Assembly: GCA_002423425.1 (NCBI GenBank)
Contig: DIWC01000014.1
Coordinates: 7,508-71,507 of the forward strand
Direction: 5' to 3'
From: Peptococcaceae bacterium UBA6116
GTDB lineage: Bacteria > Bacillota > Desulfitobacteriia > Desulfitobacteriales > Syntrophobotulaceae
Length of the DNA stretch: 64,000 nt
Under the pieces are notes generated by a model that saw nothing but the letters and a program-made list of their open reading frames with translations, searched no databases and was not told where the DNA came from. Position 1 is the first letter of the stretch. The number at the start of each line of letters is the position of its first letter. Of the stretch, positions 25,845 to 35,423 are shown one piece after another. The position numbers and the translations under genes were made by a program.

Positions 25845-26591
25845 TTATGTACTTAAATTATTTACCGATCTTCGTTGTTTTTTTTGGCCATAGACAATGG
25901 CAACCGCACCACAAGCAAGATTGAGATAATTGCAATTATCAAGACCGCATTCCTGGAAAATCCTGACTAGTTCAGTTTGGGATTTAAACTCACTGGCAGA
26001 CTCATAGAGGTAGTGATATTCAATGCGTCTGGCGGCCCAGATCCTGCCCAGCAAAGGAACAACCCTTTTAAAATATAACCAATAAAGCTGTTTGAAAACG
26101 GGAACAAAAGTTTTACCCATATCAATAGAGACCACCATACAACCCGGTTTTACTACCCTTTGCATTTCTCTAATACCTTGATGCAAATCAGGCAGGTTTC
26201 TTAGTCCCCAGCCAACAGTAACCCCATCAAAAGAATTATCTTTAAACGGCAATCTTAAAGCATTGCCGGGCAATAATTTAATGTTCTCTTTTATCGGTGA
26301 ATCATTTAGGTTCTCCTGGGCTTTATTGAGCATCTCCTCCGAAAAATCTACTCCCGTAACCTCACCGGAAGGTGCAACAGCCCTTGCCAGTTCTCCCGTT
26401 AACATGCCTGTACCACAGCAGACATCCAGCATAGTCATCCCTGGTTTGGCTTGAGCAATTTTAACAACCTTTCTCCGCCAATATTTATCCATTCCCAAAC
26501 TCATTAACGTATTCATTAAATCATATTTACCCGCGATAGAATTAAAAGTATCTTTTACATATTCTGATTTTTCTTTTCCGGCAAAATCCAT
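25845..26591 (-). CDS. menG: Demethylmenaquinone methyltransferase
   Basis: The 248-aa class I SAM methyltransferase has 'MLDVCCGTGMLTGELA' (motif I), 'GEVTGVDFSEEML', 'DGVTVGWGLRNLPD' and the UbiE/MenG signature 'YDLMNTLMSLGMDKYWRRK' near the N-terminus. It carries out the last step of menaquinone synthesis, so the host uses a menaquinone-based respiratory chain. AAGGAG lies before ATG 26591. No other men genes are near. Confidence 0.95.
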   Translation of the reverse strand: MDFAGKEKSEYVKDTFNSIAGKYDLMNTLMSLGMDKYWRRKVVKIAQAKPGMTMLDVCCGTGMLTGELARAVAPSGEVTGVDFSEEMLNKAQENLNDSPIKENIKLLPGNALRLPFKDNSFDGVTVGWGLRNLPDLHQGIREMQRVVKPGCMVVSIDMGKTFVPVFKQLYWLYFKRVVPLLGRIWAARRIEYHYLYESASEFKSQTELVRIFQECGLDNCNYLNLACGAVAIVYGQKKQRRSVNNLST

Positions 26592-26767
26592 TGGTATACT
26601 CCTTGAGTGAAAAATCTAAATTAGAACAAATTAAATTGTCTAAATTAGATAATATGATACCTGGATAAAATTGTCCAATCTTAAGTAAGTTTTAAAATTA
26701 ATTGAACTTAACTGCCAATTGGACTATAATGCATATTATTGAAATCAGCTAATTCCAAGGAGTTTTC

Positions 26768-27445
26768 ATGATGAATGAACCCAAAAATTACCCTACCATT
26801 GGAATCCTCTCGTTCGCCCATACTATTAACGATATGTACGGCAATTATATCCCGGCACTTTTACCGTTTTTGGTTATCTCCTTCGGTAGTTTTCCTCTGC
26901 TGGTCTTTATCGCCGGCCTCGCCGGCCTGGGAACTGCAGCTTTTCATCCCCAGGCTTCAACCATGATCAGCAATATTGGCGGTCGGAAGAAAGCAATTCT
27001 TCTTTCCTTCTTTGTAGCTTTTGGCAATATCGGATTTGCTTTGAGCCTTTTGATTTTCCCTCCGTTTTTCCATAAATTTGGTCTGGGATCAACTCCTTTT
27101 ACTGTCATTCCAGGGTTGATCGTTGCTATTCTTCTTTTTTTCTTTGCTCCTAAAGCTGAGTATCTTAAGGGTACCGCTACCAACCTGAAAGAAGTCTTTG
27201 GAACTTTACGCACTTCTTCGAAAGAACTTATATTAATTATTTTTATTATTGCTATCCGTGCTCTTACTTACTCAGGCCTGTTAACTATTTTTCCGCTCTA
27301 TTTTTCTACAAAATCTCTTTTAATATCATGGAATAACCTGATGTTTATTATGCTTTTCATTCTTCCGGTATTGGCAGGTATCCTGGCCCTATTTATGAAA
27401 AATCGTCCTCCTGCTTACCTTGAACGAACCTCGAACAGTATCTGA
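26768..27445 (+). pseudogene. MFS transporter with internal deletions (Fsr-like)
   Basis: The 225-aa frame is uninterrupted, but compared with fosmidomycin-resistance-type MFS proteins (about 400 aa) it jumps twice. After 'YIPALLPFLVISFG' it continues at 'LVFIAGLAGLGTAAFHPQAS', losing about TM2-TM3. After 'LTIFPLYFSTKSLL' it goes to 'NNLMFIMLFILPVLAGILAL', losing about TM8-TM11. Both joins keep frame. The strong ribosome site (AAGGAG before ATG 26768) is intact. It cannot make a normal 12-span carrier and is listed as a pseudogene, although a residual membrane protein may be made. Confidence 0.75.
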
Positions 27446-27532
27446 TAAAAGAAAATATATTGCCTATATCTTCTCCGAAAAATTTTTCTATGGTAAAATT
27501 AAGTGATTAATTCTTTCCAGGAGGAATATTTT

Positions 27533-27814
27533 ATGTACGAATTGAGAAATTTCAGCGAAGTTCTAGTTAAGAAAGCGTTGGAAGAATACATACCCAAAAG
27601 TAATATTCCGTGTAAATGCGAGAGATGCCAAGCGGACATCATGGCCTTTGCCCTTAATCGCCTTCCTCCACGCTACTATGTATCTCTTAAAGGGGAAGTA
27701 ATTACTGGTTTCGAATCCCAAATGGTTCCTGACAAGGCCAGGATTCTAGCAGAAGTTGTGTCTGCTGCTCAAATTGTCTCCGCTTGTCTTTCCCACTCCA
27801 TAGGTGATGAATAA
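27533..27814 (+). CDS. comFB: ComFB-like late competence protein
   Basis: The 93-aa protein matches ComFB: 'CKCERCQADIMAFALNRLPPRY' with three cysteines (C-x-C-x2-C, probably zinc), followed by 'GEVITG' and a C-terminal helix. The start is ATG 27533 behind AGGAGG. It is encoded alone, without comFA or comFC, and has its own terminator. Stand-alone ComFB-like proteins have been linked to cyclic-di-nucleotide sensing in other bacteria, so competence is not assured here. Confidence 0.88.
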   Translation: MYELRNFSEVLVKKALEEYIPKSNIPCKCERCQADIMAFALNRLPPRYYVSLKGEVITGFESQMVPDKARILAEVVSAAQIVSACLSHSIGDE

Positions 27815-27832
27815 TTCAATATAACAAATGGA

Positions 27833-27864
27833 GATGTTCCAAAGATTGGAGCATCTTTTCTTTT
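27833..27864 (+). terminator. Terminator of comFB
   Basis: The arms GATGTTCC (27833-27840) and GGAGCATC (27848-27855) with one G-T pair are followed by TTTTCTTTT. Confidence 0.85.
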
Positions 27865-27959
27865 ATTCAGGCAATTGTAGACTCATACAGCGCGGATTTG
27901 ATTATGGCTAAATACTTTGATACAATTATTGGGACTTCTTACAGGAAACGAGTGATAGA

Positions 27960-30215
27960 ATGATTTCCGAATACCAGGGACTTAAACTTGATAAATTTCA
28001 AATTGAAGCCATCGAAGCTATCAACAATAATTTTTCGGTCATTGTCTCAGCCCCTACCGGAACAGGCAAGACCTTAGTTGCAGACTACCTTGTCGAGAAG
28101 TCTATCCGAGAGGATAAGAAAATAGTCTACACTGCTCCGATTAAGGCTTTAAGCAATCAGAAATTTAAAGATTTTAGCAAACAATTTGGTCATGATAGAG
28201 TTGGTATTATGACTGGAGATGTTGTAGTCAACCCTACCGCCCCGCTGCTTATTATGACCACCGAAATCTTCCGCAACCAAGTAATTACTAATGATGAGGA
28301 ATTAAAGCAAGTCTCCTATGTAATTTTTGATGAAATACATTGGCTTAATGATGAAGACCGAGGCACTGTGTGGGAGGAGTCAATAATTCTGGCTCCGCCT
28401 CATATCAAAATCCTCGGCTTAAGCGCAACCATTGCCAATGCCGAAGAATTAAAGAATTGGATCGGAACAATCCGGAAAGAAACTGTAATTCTGATTGAAG
28501 AACATGAGAGAGTCGTTCCTTTGGATTATTATTACTTCAGTCAGGAAACCGGTTTTATTTCTTATGAAAACTTGTTGGATTTTTATTACCGGAAATTAAA
28601 AACAGTTGATAAGGCCGCCAATAATTCTCCTTTATTTAAACCAACAATTCATACCGACTTGGTCAAAAGTATTGAAAAAAAATATTTACCTGCCCTGTAT
28701 TTCGTCTTCAGCAGAAAACAATGTTCAGATAAAGCGCATGAATTGGCATCGCTGAAAAACTATCTTACCCCTGAACAAAGCGCCAAGGTTAAAAATATTT
28801 TTATTGAACAATTTGATGCCGAAGATTCCTGGTCTTCTTCCACCCGCAAACTTTTCCGGGTCTGCCGCAAAGGAATTGCCTACCATCATGCCGGTCTTCT
28901 TCCCTTACAAAAAACCGTTGTCGAAGATCTCTTCCTGAGTAAGTTTATTTCCGTCCTCTACTGCACCGAAACTTTCAGCGTAGGCATCAACTACCCTGTT
29001 AAAGCTGTTTGTTTCGATTCTTTAAATAAATATGACGGACATAGTTTTCGCCCTTTAGCCAATCATGAATTTTTTCAAATGTCAGGCCGGGCAGGACGAA
29101 GAGGGATTGATGATAAGGGGTATTCTTTTGCTATCGTTGACCTTAATTATTTTCAAAAAGAACCCCCTATTAAATTTGATATTAATAAGTTGGAACCATT
29201 AACAAGCCAATTCCGTCTTTCCTATAATACCGTTTTGAATCTCCTGGCTACTCTATCTGAGGAGCAAATTGAAATTTATTTTAAGAAGAGTTTTGCAGCT
29301 CATTCCTATATTGTAACTGCCGAACAAATTGAAGAAGAACTCCGTAAGCTCGCCGAGGAATCGGCCAAGTCCAAAGAGTACCTTTGCCGCCATGTTGGTT
29401 CTTACCAGTGCCCGCTAAATTATTACCCTAAACAAGCAGAGTTGGAAAGGCTGCGCAAAGCATACGATAAACTTGATCCGAGACGCAGGAATAAAATTTA
29501 CGGTCGCCAAATGCATCGCAAAATCCGCAAGTGGGATAAAATTTTAAAAAATCTTCCGGAAAAATGTTCAAAAAAACAAATTGGCCTCTGCAAGACACAT
29601 TTAGCAAAATGGACAACAATTGAGGAAAAATTTGCCAGCTATAAAAATCAATTAGCTTCGCTTCCCGATTACAACACTTTTAATTATGAATTCCTCAAGA
29701 AAAAATCCCATCTGGAAAGAATGGGATATATTGAAAACAGTAAGCTTCTGCCGCGCGGCGAGTTAGCCTGCCATATTTATGTGCAGGAACTCTTTGTCAC
29801 GGAACTGATCTTTTCAGGAGTTTTGGAACAACTTGATGACGACCAGCTCAACGCATTAATTTCCTGTATTGATTATGAAAGCAAGCGCAATGACTTTTTT
29901 CAGAAGACAGACCAAATTGATTTTTCCCCAATTAAAGAAATTTTCACTTATGTTCAGTCCATTTGCGACGCTGAAACAGTACGTTTTGATCCCCGCCCGG
30001 CAGTAATTACCTACTTTTGGAGCAAAGGCTCGGTATTAAGCGAAATACAGCAATTATGCACGTTGGATGAAGGTGACATCATTGCTGTATTCCGCAGAAC
30101 TATCGACCTTCTGCGGCAAATGCGCGAAGCTGTAACAGATCAAGCTTTGAAGGGACGCCTGAGTTCATGTATGAAAAAGCTGGATCGGGATGAGGCATCG
30201 ATATTGGAGTTATAG
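27960..30215 (+). CDS. Ski2-like DExH RNA helicase
   Basis: The 751-aa superfamily 2 helicase has motif I 'SAPTGTGKTLVAD', motif Ia 'TAPIKALSNQKF', motif II 'DEIH', motif III 'LSATIAN', motif V 'TETFSVGINYP' and motif VI 'MSGRAGRRGIDDKG'. The layout (helicase core followed by a winged/ratchet helical part and a DSHCT-like C-terminus with 'LLPRGELACHIYVQELFVTEL') is that of Ski2/Mtr4 enzymes, which in eukaryotes feed RNA to the exosome. A 3-cysteine stretch ('CRHVGSYQCPLNYY' and 'CSKKQIGLC') interrupts the middle. Substrate is probably RNA (inference). It is convergent with a bactofilin gene 10 bp away. Confidence 0.92.
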   Translation: MISEYQGLKLDKFQIEAIEAINNNFSVIVSAPTGTGKTLVADYLVEKSIREDKKIVYTAPIKALSNQKFKDFSKQFGHDRVGIMTGDVVVNPTAPLLIMTTEIFRNQVITNDEELKQVSYVIFDEIHWLNDEDRGTVWEESIILAPPHIKILGLSATIANAEELKNWIGTIRKETVILIEEHERVVPLDYYYFSQETGFISYENLLDFYYRKLKTVDKAANNSPLFKPTIHTDLVKSIEKKYLPALYFVFSRKQCSDKAHELASLKNYLTPEQSAKVKNIFIEQFDAEDSWSSSTRKLFRVCRKGIAYHHAGLLPLQKTVVEDLFLSKFISVLYCTETFSVGINYPVKAVCFDSLNKYDGHSFRPLANHEFFQMSGRAGRRGIDDKGYSFAIVDLNYFQKEPPIKFDINKLEPLTSQFRLSYNTVLNLLATLSEEQIEIYFKKSFAAHSYIVTAEQIEEELRKLAEESAKSKEYLCRHVGSYQCPLNYYPKQAELERLRKAYDKLDPRRRNKIYGRQMHRKIRKWDKILKNLPEKCSKKQIGLCKTHLAKWTTIEEKFASYKNQLASLPDYNTFNYEFLKKKSHLERMGYIENSKLLPRGELACHIYVQELFVTELIFSGVLEQLDDDQLNALISCIDYESKRNDFFQKTDQIDFSPIKEIFTYVQSICDAETVRFDPRPAVITYFWSKGSVLSEIQQLCTLDEGDIIAVFRRTIDLLRQMREAVTDQALKGRLSSCMKKLDRDEASILEL

Positions 30216-30225
30216 CTCCTATTAC

Positions 30226-30666
30226 TTACTTTACTAACCTGTTGTAAATCTTAGGGATAAATTGCGATTTTAGATTTTCAGGTACATCGTTTGTTTCTTT
30301 ATCGGTTTCAGTTTCTGTTATCTCATTCTGATTTAATTCAGCACTCGCCCCAACAAACCTACCTCCCTGCTCGATCTTCAGTAGATTCATCTTTATATCA
30401 CCATAGACCATACCTGATGATGTAATATCCAACATGTTTGTGGCGTTAATATTTCCACGAACTTCCCCATACACCTGAACATTATCAGCTAAAATTTCGG
30501 CTGCAACCTTTCCACCCTTGCCAATAACTAGATCCCCTTTGATATTAATAGTCCCTTGAACTTTCCCATCAATATTAAGATTCCCGGTGGCCTCAATTGT
30601 TCCAGTTATTTTACAATCCTCGCTTATGTAAATGTCTTTATTTTGGCGTTCACTGTCGGTTGCCAT
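30226..30666 (-). CDS. Bactofilin (second copy)
   Basis: The 146-aa protein has the bactofilin beta-helix core at residues 10-110 ('CKITGTIEATGNLNIDGKV', 'GDLVIGKGGKVAAEILAD', 'GEVRGNINATNMLDI') and an acidic disordered C-terminal tail. It is about as long as the copy at 9260 and clearly homologous in pattern, but is not beside a peptidase. Ribosome site GGAAAGGG precedes ATG 30666. It is monocistronic. A separate cell-envelope scaffold role is likely. Confidence 0.94.
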   Translation of the reverse strand: MATDSERQNKDIYISEDCKITGTIEATGNLNIDGKVQGTINIKGDLVIGKGGKVAAEILADNVQVYGEVRGNINATNMLDITSSGMVYGDIKMNLLKIEQGGRFVGASAELNQNEITETETDKETNDVPENLKSQFIPKIYNRLVK

Positions 30667-30871
30667 TTTATCACCCTTTCCATTATCTGTCGGAAAAAAA
30701 CAAATATCTGTAAGAAAAGGATAAAATATATAGCGTTATTATTATATAGGTCAAAGGTCTTAATCCAATAGTAATAAAGCACTATTCCTCGGATGTTCTT
30801 TTGTTGGATAAGCTTTCCTTAGCCAAAGAATAATGCTTCAAATATTTTGTTTTTTTAATTTTTGTTTGTCC

Positions 30872-32647
30872 CTATGAAGTAATTTCCTCCTTAATTTCCG
30901 CCAGAAACTGCTCCCCATACTTCTCAAGCTTTTTTTCTCCCACTCCGTTCACCCTCAGAAGGGCACGTTTATCCTTGGGACAGTTTTCAGCCATTTCTCT
31001 TAACGTACTGTCCTGAAAAATCATATAGGGAGGCAATCCTTCTTGCTGGGCAAGCTTCTTACGCAAGACCCGCAGCCGTTCAAAGATTCTTTCTGCTTCG
31101 GAGATGGTAGTTTCCTCTTGATGTAATAGTTTCTGATAGACTTTTTCTTGCCCCTTGAGAACGGGAACCGCTTGGGCAGCAAGTTTAAGGATCGGGTATT
31201 GCCCCCCGGTTACAATCAGATAACCTTCCGCAGCCAGAAAGTTGATCCTGTCTTTAATTTCCTGCAAAGGAGTCTCCTTCATAATTCCATGTGTAGAAAG
31301 CTTATCCAGACCGAACTGGATAACTTTTTTATTTAAAGATCCTTTAAGTACTTCCGCCGCCATCGCCATACCAAAACGTTCCCGCATCCGGTAGATACAG
31401 GATAGAATTTTCTGGGCATCGAGGGTAACATCTACTTTTTCCCTTCCCTCTTCACAATTACTGCAGTTAGGACATTGATCCGGACCGCCGATTTCCCCGA
31501 AATATTCCAGGATGGTTTTCCTTAAACACCTGGAGGTATGGCAATAATCTACCATAGCTTGCAATTTCTTATACTCTTTGGCCTGACGCTGCTCATTATT
31601 TGTCGTGTCTTCAATCATCAATTTCTGGATCTGCACATCCTGAGGACCGAACAGAAGAATACATTCCGCCTTTTCACCATCCCGACCGGCTCTTCCCGCC
31701 TCCTGGTAATAAGCTTCGATGTTTTTCGGCATGTTGTAGTGTATGACAAAACGAACATTAGATTTATCTATCCCCATGCCGAAAGCATTCGTAGCTACCA
31801 TGATGGCAATATCGTCAAAAATAAACCCTTCCTGGCTTTGCTTTCTTTCCATATCCTTCATACCGGCATGATACTTTCCCGTATTGAAGCCTTTGCTCTT
31901 TAAAAATGTATGGATCTTATCTGCATCTTTCCGGGTCGCTGCATAGATAATCCCGGAATAACGGGGATGCTTTTTGAGATAATCCAGAATAAAGACCCGC
32001 TTGTTTTCTCCTCTCAAGACAGCGAGATTGAGGTTTGGCCGGTCAAAACCCATGATAAAGCAATTAGGCTTCTGCAGACCAAGTGACCGGATCATGTCCT
32101 GTTTTACTTCCTCTGTTGCCGTGGCCGTAAAAGCACCGACCAGAGGCCTGCTAGGCAAAGATTGCAGGAAATTGTTGATTTTCAGATAACTCGGACGAAA
32201 ATCATGCCCCCACTGGGATACACAGTGGGCTTCATCCACGGCTATAAAGTTAATAGATAGTGTTTGCAACATAGCCAGGAATTCTTCCGACTCAAGACGT
32301 TCCGGGGCCAGATATACCAATTTGAATTCCCCGTGCTGCATTTTTTCTATCCGGGACCAAGTTTCCTTGAGCGAAATCGAGCTGTTAATAAAAGTAGCCG
32401 GTATTCCCGTTTGGCGCAGGCTATCCACTTGATCTTTCATAAGGGAGATCAAAGGGGAAATCACAAGTGTCGTCCCCTCAATCAGTAAGGCAGGGATCTG
32501 ATAGGCAATGGACTTCCCTGCCCCGGTAGGCATAATAGCCAACGTATCCTGCCCGTCGAGCAAGCTTTGGATGACTTTTTCCTGCCCTCCCCTGAAGTCC
32601 CTGTAGCCGAAATATTTATGTAAAGCCTCTTTTGCTCTGGTAATCAT
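30872..32647 (-). CDS. recQ: ATP-dependent DNA helicase RecQ
   Basis: The 591-aa helicase has Walker A 'MPTGAGKSIAYQIPAL', DEAH box 'VDEAHCVSQWGHDFRPSY', motif VI 'QEAGRAGRDGEKAECIL', the RQC zinc cysteines ('CLRKTILEYFGE', 'CPNCSNC') and a C-terminal HRDC domain ('LRKKLAQQEGLPPYMIFQD'). All three domains are present, so it is a full RecQ of the E. coli type acting in recombination and fork repair. It is encoded between the second bactofilin and sixA on the minus strand. Confidence 0.97.
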   Translation of the reverse strand: MITRAKEALHKYFGYRDFRGGQEKVIQSLLDGQDTLAIMPTGAGKSIAYQIPALLIEGTTLVISPLISLMKDQVDSLRQTGIPATFINSSISLKETWSRIEKMQHGEFKLVYLAPERLESEEFLAMLQTLSINFIAVDEAHCVSQWGHDFRPSYLKINNFLQSLPSRPLVGAFTATATEEVKQDMIRSLGLQKPNCFIMGFDRPNLNLAVLRGENKRVFILDYLKKHPRYSGIIYAATRKDADKIHTFLKSKGFNTGKYHAGMKDMERKQSQEGFIFDDIAIMVATNAFGMGIDKSNVRFVIHYNMPKNIEAYYQEAGRAGRDGEKAECILLFGPQDVQIQKLMIEDTTNNEQRQAKEYKKLQAMVDYCHTSRCLRKTILEYFGEIGGPDQCPNCSNCEEGREKVDVTLDAQKILSCIYRMRERFGMAMAAEVLKGSLNKKVIQFGLDKLSTHGIMKETPLQEIKDRINFLAAEGYLIVTGGQYPILKLAAQAVPVLKGQEKVYQKLLHQEETTISEAERIFERLRVLRKKLAQQEGLPPYMIFQDSTLREMAENCPKDKRALLRVNGVGEKKLEKYGEQFLAEIKEEITS

Positions 32648-32697
32648 GCCTTTACTCCTTACTTCAGCCTTTAAGATATAGAAATAGCTATATAAGA

Positions 32698-32729
32698 TAG
32701 GAAAATAGCCATAGAGCTGTATCTATGGC
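32698..32729 (-). terminator. Terminator of the ppk-sixA transcript
   Basis: The perfect 8-bp stem GCCATAGA/TCTATGGC (32708-32715, 32722-32729) with a 6-nt loop is followed on the minus strand by TATTTTCCTA. Confidence 0.72.
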
Positions 32730-32834
32730 CTATGATCCTTGAGTATTAATTTCGCCGGGATCGTGTAATTTCCTTCTATCATCTAAAGATTTAGAGTCAA
32801 ATTTACTTTTAATTTAGAAACTTTAGAACTCATT

Positions 32835-33305
32835 TTATTTTGACCAAAATGCCGGCTGGGTAAACCAGCATAGTTCAGCCGCATCAGGCGCGTCTGACTT
32901 AATCTTAAAACTGGCTGCGGCTCCCTTTTTAAAAGGTAACGCTGCTCCGGCTAAGAGTACGCTCCATTCCTGTAAATGCGGTTGATGACCAACAATAATA
33001 AGGCAGTCGTCTTTGTTAAGTTTGGTCCACATTTCTATAAGACTGCTCAAATCGCCTTCTTGGATGGCGGTCAATTTTTCCACCTGTTTAACTCCGAGCA
33101 TATCAGCCAAAATTTGACTTGTTTGCCAGGCCCGGACCAACGGGCTTGACCAGATATGAAGATGAATACGTTTTCCCAATAATGTTTTAATGCCGGCGGC
33201 TAAATCGGAAATCTTTTTACTTCCTTGCTTCGTTAAGGCCTGTTCTTCTCCGTTCGGGTCTTCTCCTTTTTCTGCGGCTCCATGCCGTACTAGAATTAAT
33301 TCCAT
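32835..33305 (-). CDS. sixA: Phosphohistidine phosphatase SixA family
   Basis: The 156-aa histidine-phosphatase-fold protein begins 'MELILVRHGAAEKGED', with the catalytic RHG at residues 7-9 and a second catalytic histidine in 'IIVGHQPHLQEW'. SixA dephosphorylates histidine on phosphotransfer proteins; short homologues can also act on small phosphate esters. It follows ppk by 41 bp and, given the neighbourhood (polyphosphate genes, and an Hpt kinase on the same strand at 38753), both phosphohistidine and polyphosphate-related roles are possible. The start ATG has GAGGAGG. Confidence 0.9.
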   Translation of the reverse strand: MELILVRHGAAEKGEDPNGEEQALTKQGSKKISDLAAGIKTLLGKRIHLHIWSSPLVRAWQTSQILADMLGVKQVEKLTAIQEGDLSSLIEMWTKLNKDDCLIIVGHQPHLQEWSVLLAGAALPFKKGAAASFKIKSDAPDAAELCWFTQPAFWSK

Positions 33306-33346
33306 GTAGACTCCTCCTCATATCATCAACTTCTTAGAGATTGATA

Positions 33347-35419
33347 TCATTTTTCCCGTTTACCTTCTTCTGCCCTCTCCATGGCCAGTTTGTAAAACAT
33401 ATCTTGGCTATCAACCAGTTTCTTGCTCCGTTTATCAATTTTTCGGTACGTTCCATCCGCTTGTAAGATTCTCGCTTTTAAAGTATCCTGCAGAGAAATA
33501 TTTAAGATAGACATAATTTCATTTTTTATTTCCTGATCCTCAATCGGGAATAGGACTTCAACCCGATGATCTAAGTTTCTAGTCATCCAGTCGGCGCTGG
33601 ATAAAAATAGCAAGTTATCCCCACCGTTATGAAAGAAAAAAATCCTGCTGTGTTCCAGAAAACGGCCAACAATACTGCGAACCGAGATGTGTTCGCTGAC
33701 TCCAGGTAATCCAGGCCTGAGACAGCAGATTCCCCGGACTATTAGGTCTATTGTTACGCCGGCTCCGGAAGCAGCATATAAAGCTTTGATAATCTCCACA
33801 TCTACGAGAGAATTAATTTTGACTATAATTTTTCCCCGTTTTCCTTGGCGGGCATTATCGGCTTCTTGTTCGATTAGTTCAAGTATTCTTTGTCTTAAAC
33901 CAAACGGGGCGATCGTTAATTTATGTAAATCACTGGGTTGAGACAAGCCGGACAACATATTAAAAACAGCGGAAGCATCTGCGCCGAAATGCAGGTTTGC
34001 CGTAAATAAGCTCAAATCAGTATAAATTTTAGCCGTCACGTCATTATAGTTGCCCGTACTTAAATGCACATAGCGTTTAATTCCATCCTCTTCCTTCCGT
34101 ACAATTAACAATAGCTTACAGTGTGTTTTTAAGTTGACCATGCCAAAAATTACATGGCAACCGGCCTTTTCCAATCGTTTTGCCCAATGGATATTTTTTT
34201 CCTCATCGAAACGTGCTTTCAGTTCCACCAACACCGTAACCTGCTTGCCATTTTCCGCTGCCTGAGCTAAAGCTTCAATGATGGAAGAGTTCCCACTGAC
34301 CCGGTATAAGGTCTGTTTGATTGCCAGGACATCCGGATCACAGGCAGCTGTACGTACAATATTCACTACGGGATCAAATGCCTGGTAGGGATGGTGCAGC
34401 AAGATATCATGCTGGGTAATCATGTTAAAGTAATTATCCTCTCTCTGGAAAGCGGAAATTGACTGCGGTTTTAGAGGAGCATAACTCAAGTGGTTATAAC
34501 CCTCTAATTGGTTGATGTTCATGAGGAAAGTTAAGTCGATTGGTCCTTTGATTTCGTAGACTTTCTCTTCGGAGATCTCCAACTCTTCCCGCAGAATAGT
34601 TAACAGACGTTTGTCAAGTCCTTTTTCGGCTTCGAGGCGAATAGCAGCTCCCCATTTGCGTTGACGCAAGGATTCTTCAATGGCTTCCAGCAGGTCTTCG
34701 GCCTCATCTTCATCCCAATCGAGGTCAGAGTTACGGGTTATCCGATAGCAGCCAGAGGTTAGAATCATATGCCCACAGAACAGTTCTTCCAAATGAATCT
34801 TAATAATCTCTTCCAAGAGTACGAAGACGCTGCCCTTTACTGTCGTTCTGACTTCAACTAACCGAGGCAGAACTGATGGAACCTGAACGGTTGCAAAAAA
34901 CTCATTATCGTCTGTCTCAAGCAGCAAAGCAATGTTTAAGCTTTTATTTAAAACAAGAGGAAAAGGTCTGCTCTTGTCGACTACCAAAGGTGTAAGAACC
35001 GGATAAACAGTGCGCAGATAGTAATCGTCCAGAGCTTTGCGTTGCTCATGATTCATCTCTGCCCATTTTAAAATCTGAATTTTTTCCTTCCTCAAAGCCG
35101 TAAGCAAGGAACGGTTATAACAAACATATTGGTCTGCTACCATCCGGTGAACCTGCCAAAAAATATTCTCGATTACTTGTTGCGGGCTTAACCCGGAAGG
35201 ATCCGGCTGGTCAAATCCAACTAGAATTTGGTCCGCAACGGAAGCAACCCGCACCATAAAGAATTCGTCTAAATTAGAACTTACAATCGCTGCGAATTTT
35301 AATCTTTCAAATAGAGGAACCTCCGAGTCCTGGGCCCATTCCAAGACGCGTTTATTAAATTCCAGCCAGCTTAGTTCCCGGTTAATAAAATTCTGGGGCG
35401 GACTAAAATCATTATCCAT
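33347..35419 (-). CDS. ppk: Polyphosphate kinase (PPK1)
   Basis: The 690-aa enzyme polymerises the gamma phosphate of ATP into polyphosphate. It shows the N-terminal 'FINRELSWLEFNKRVLEWA', the phospholipase-D-like active-site histidine in 'RYVHLSTGNYNDVTAKIYTD' (autophosphorylated), and 'KTHCKLLLIVR'. The length is usual. It starts 4 bp after the Ppx/GppA gene 35424-36953 and is followed by sixA, so the genes ppx-ppk-sixA form an operon. Confidence 0.97.
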   Translation of the reverse strand: MDNDFSPPQNFINRELSWLEFNKRVLEWAQDSEVPLFERLKFAAIVSSNLDEFFMVRVASVADQILVGFDQPDPSGLSPQQVIENIFWQVHRMVADQYVCYNRSLLTALRKEKIQILKWAEMNHEQRKALDDYYLRTVYPVLTPLVVDKSRPFPLVLNKSLNIALLLETDDNEFFATVQVPSVLPRLVEVRTTVKGSVFVLLEEIIKIHLEELFCGHMILTSGCYRITRNSDLDWDEDEAEDLLEAIEESLRQRKWGAAIRLEAEKGLDKRLLTILREELEISEEKVYEIKGPIDLTFLMNINQLEGYNHLSYAPLKPQSISAFQREDNYFNMITQHDILLHHPYQAFDPVVNIVRTAACDPDVLAIKQTLYRVSGNSSIIEALAQAAENGKQVTVLVELKARFDEEKNIHWAKRLEKAGCHVIFGMVNLKTHCKLLLIVRKEEDGIKRYVHLSTGNYNDVTAKIYTDLSLFTANLHFGADASAVFNMLSGLSQPSDLHKLTIAPFGLRQRILELIEQEADNARQGKRGKIIVKINSLVDVEIIKALYAASGAGVTIDLIVRGICCLRPGLPGVSEHISVRSIVGRFLEHSRIFFFHNGGDNLLFLSSADWMTRNLDHRVEVLFPIEDQEIKNEIMSILNISLQDTLKARILQADGTYRKIDKRSKKLVDSQDMFYKLAMERAEEGKREK

Positions 35420-35423
35420 AAGC

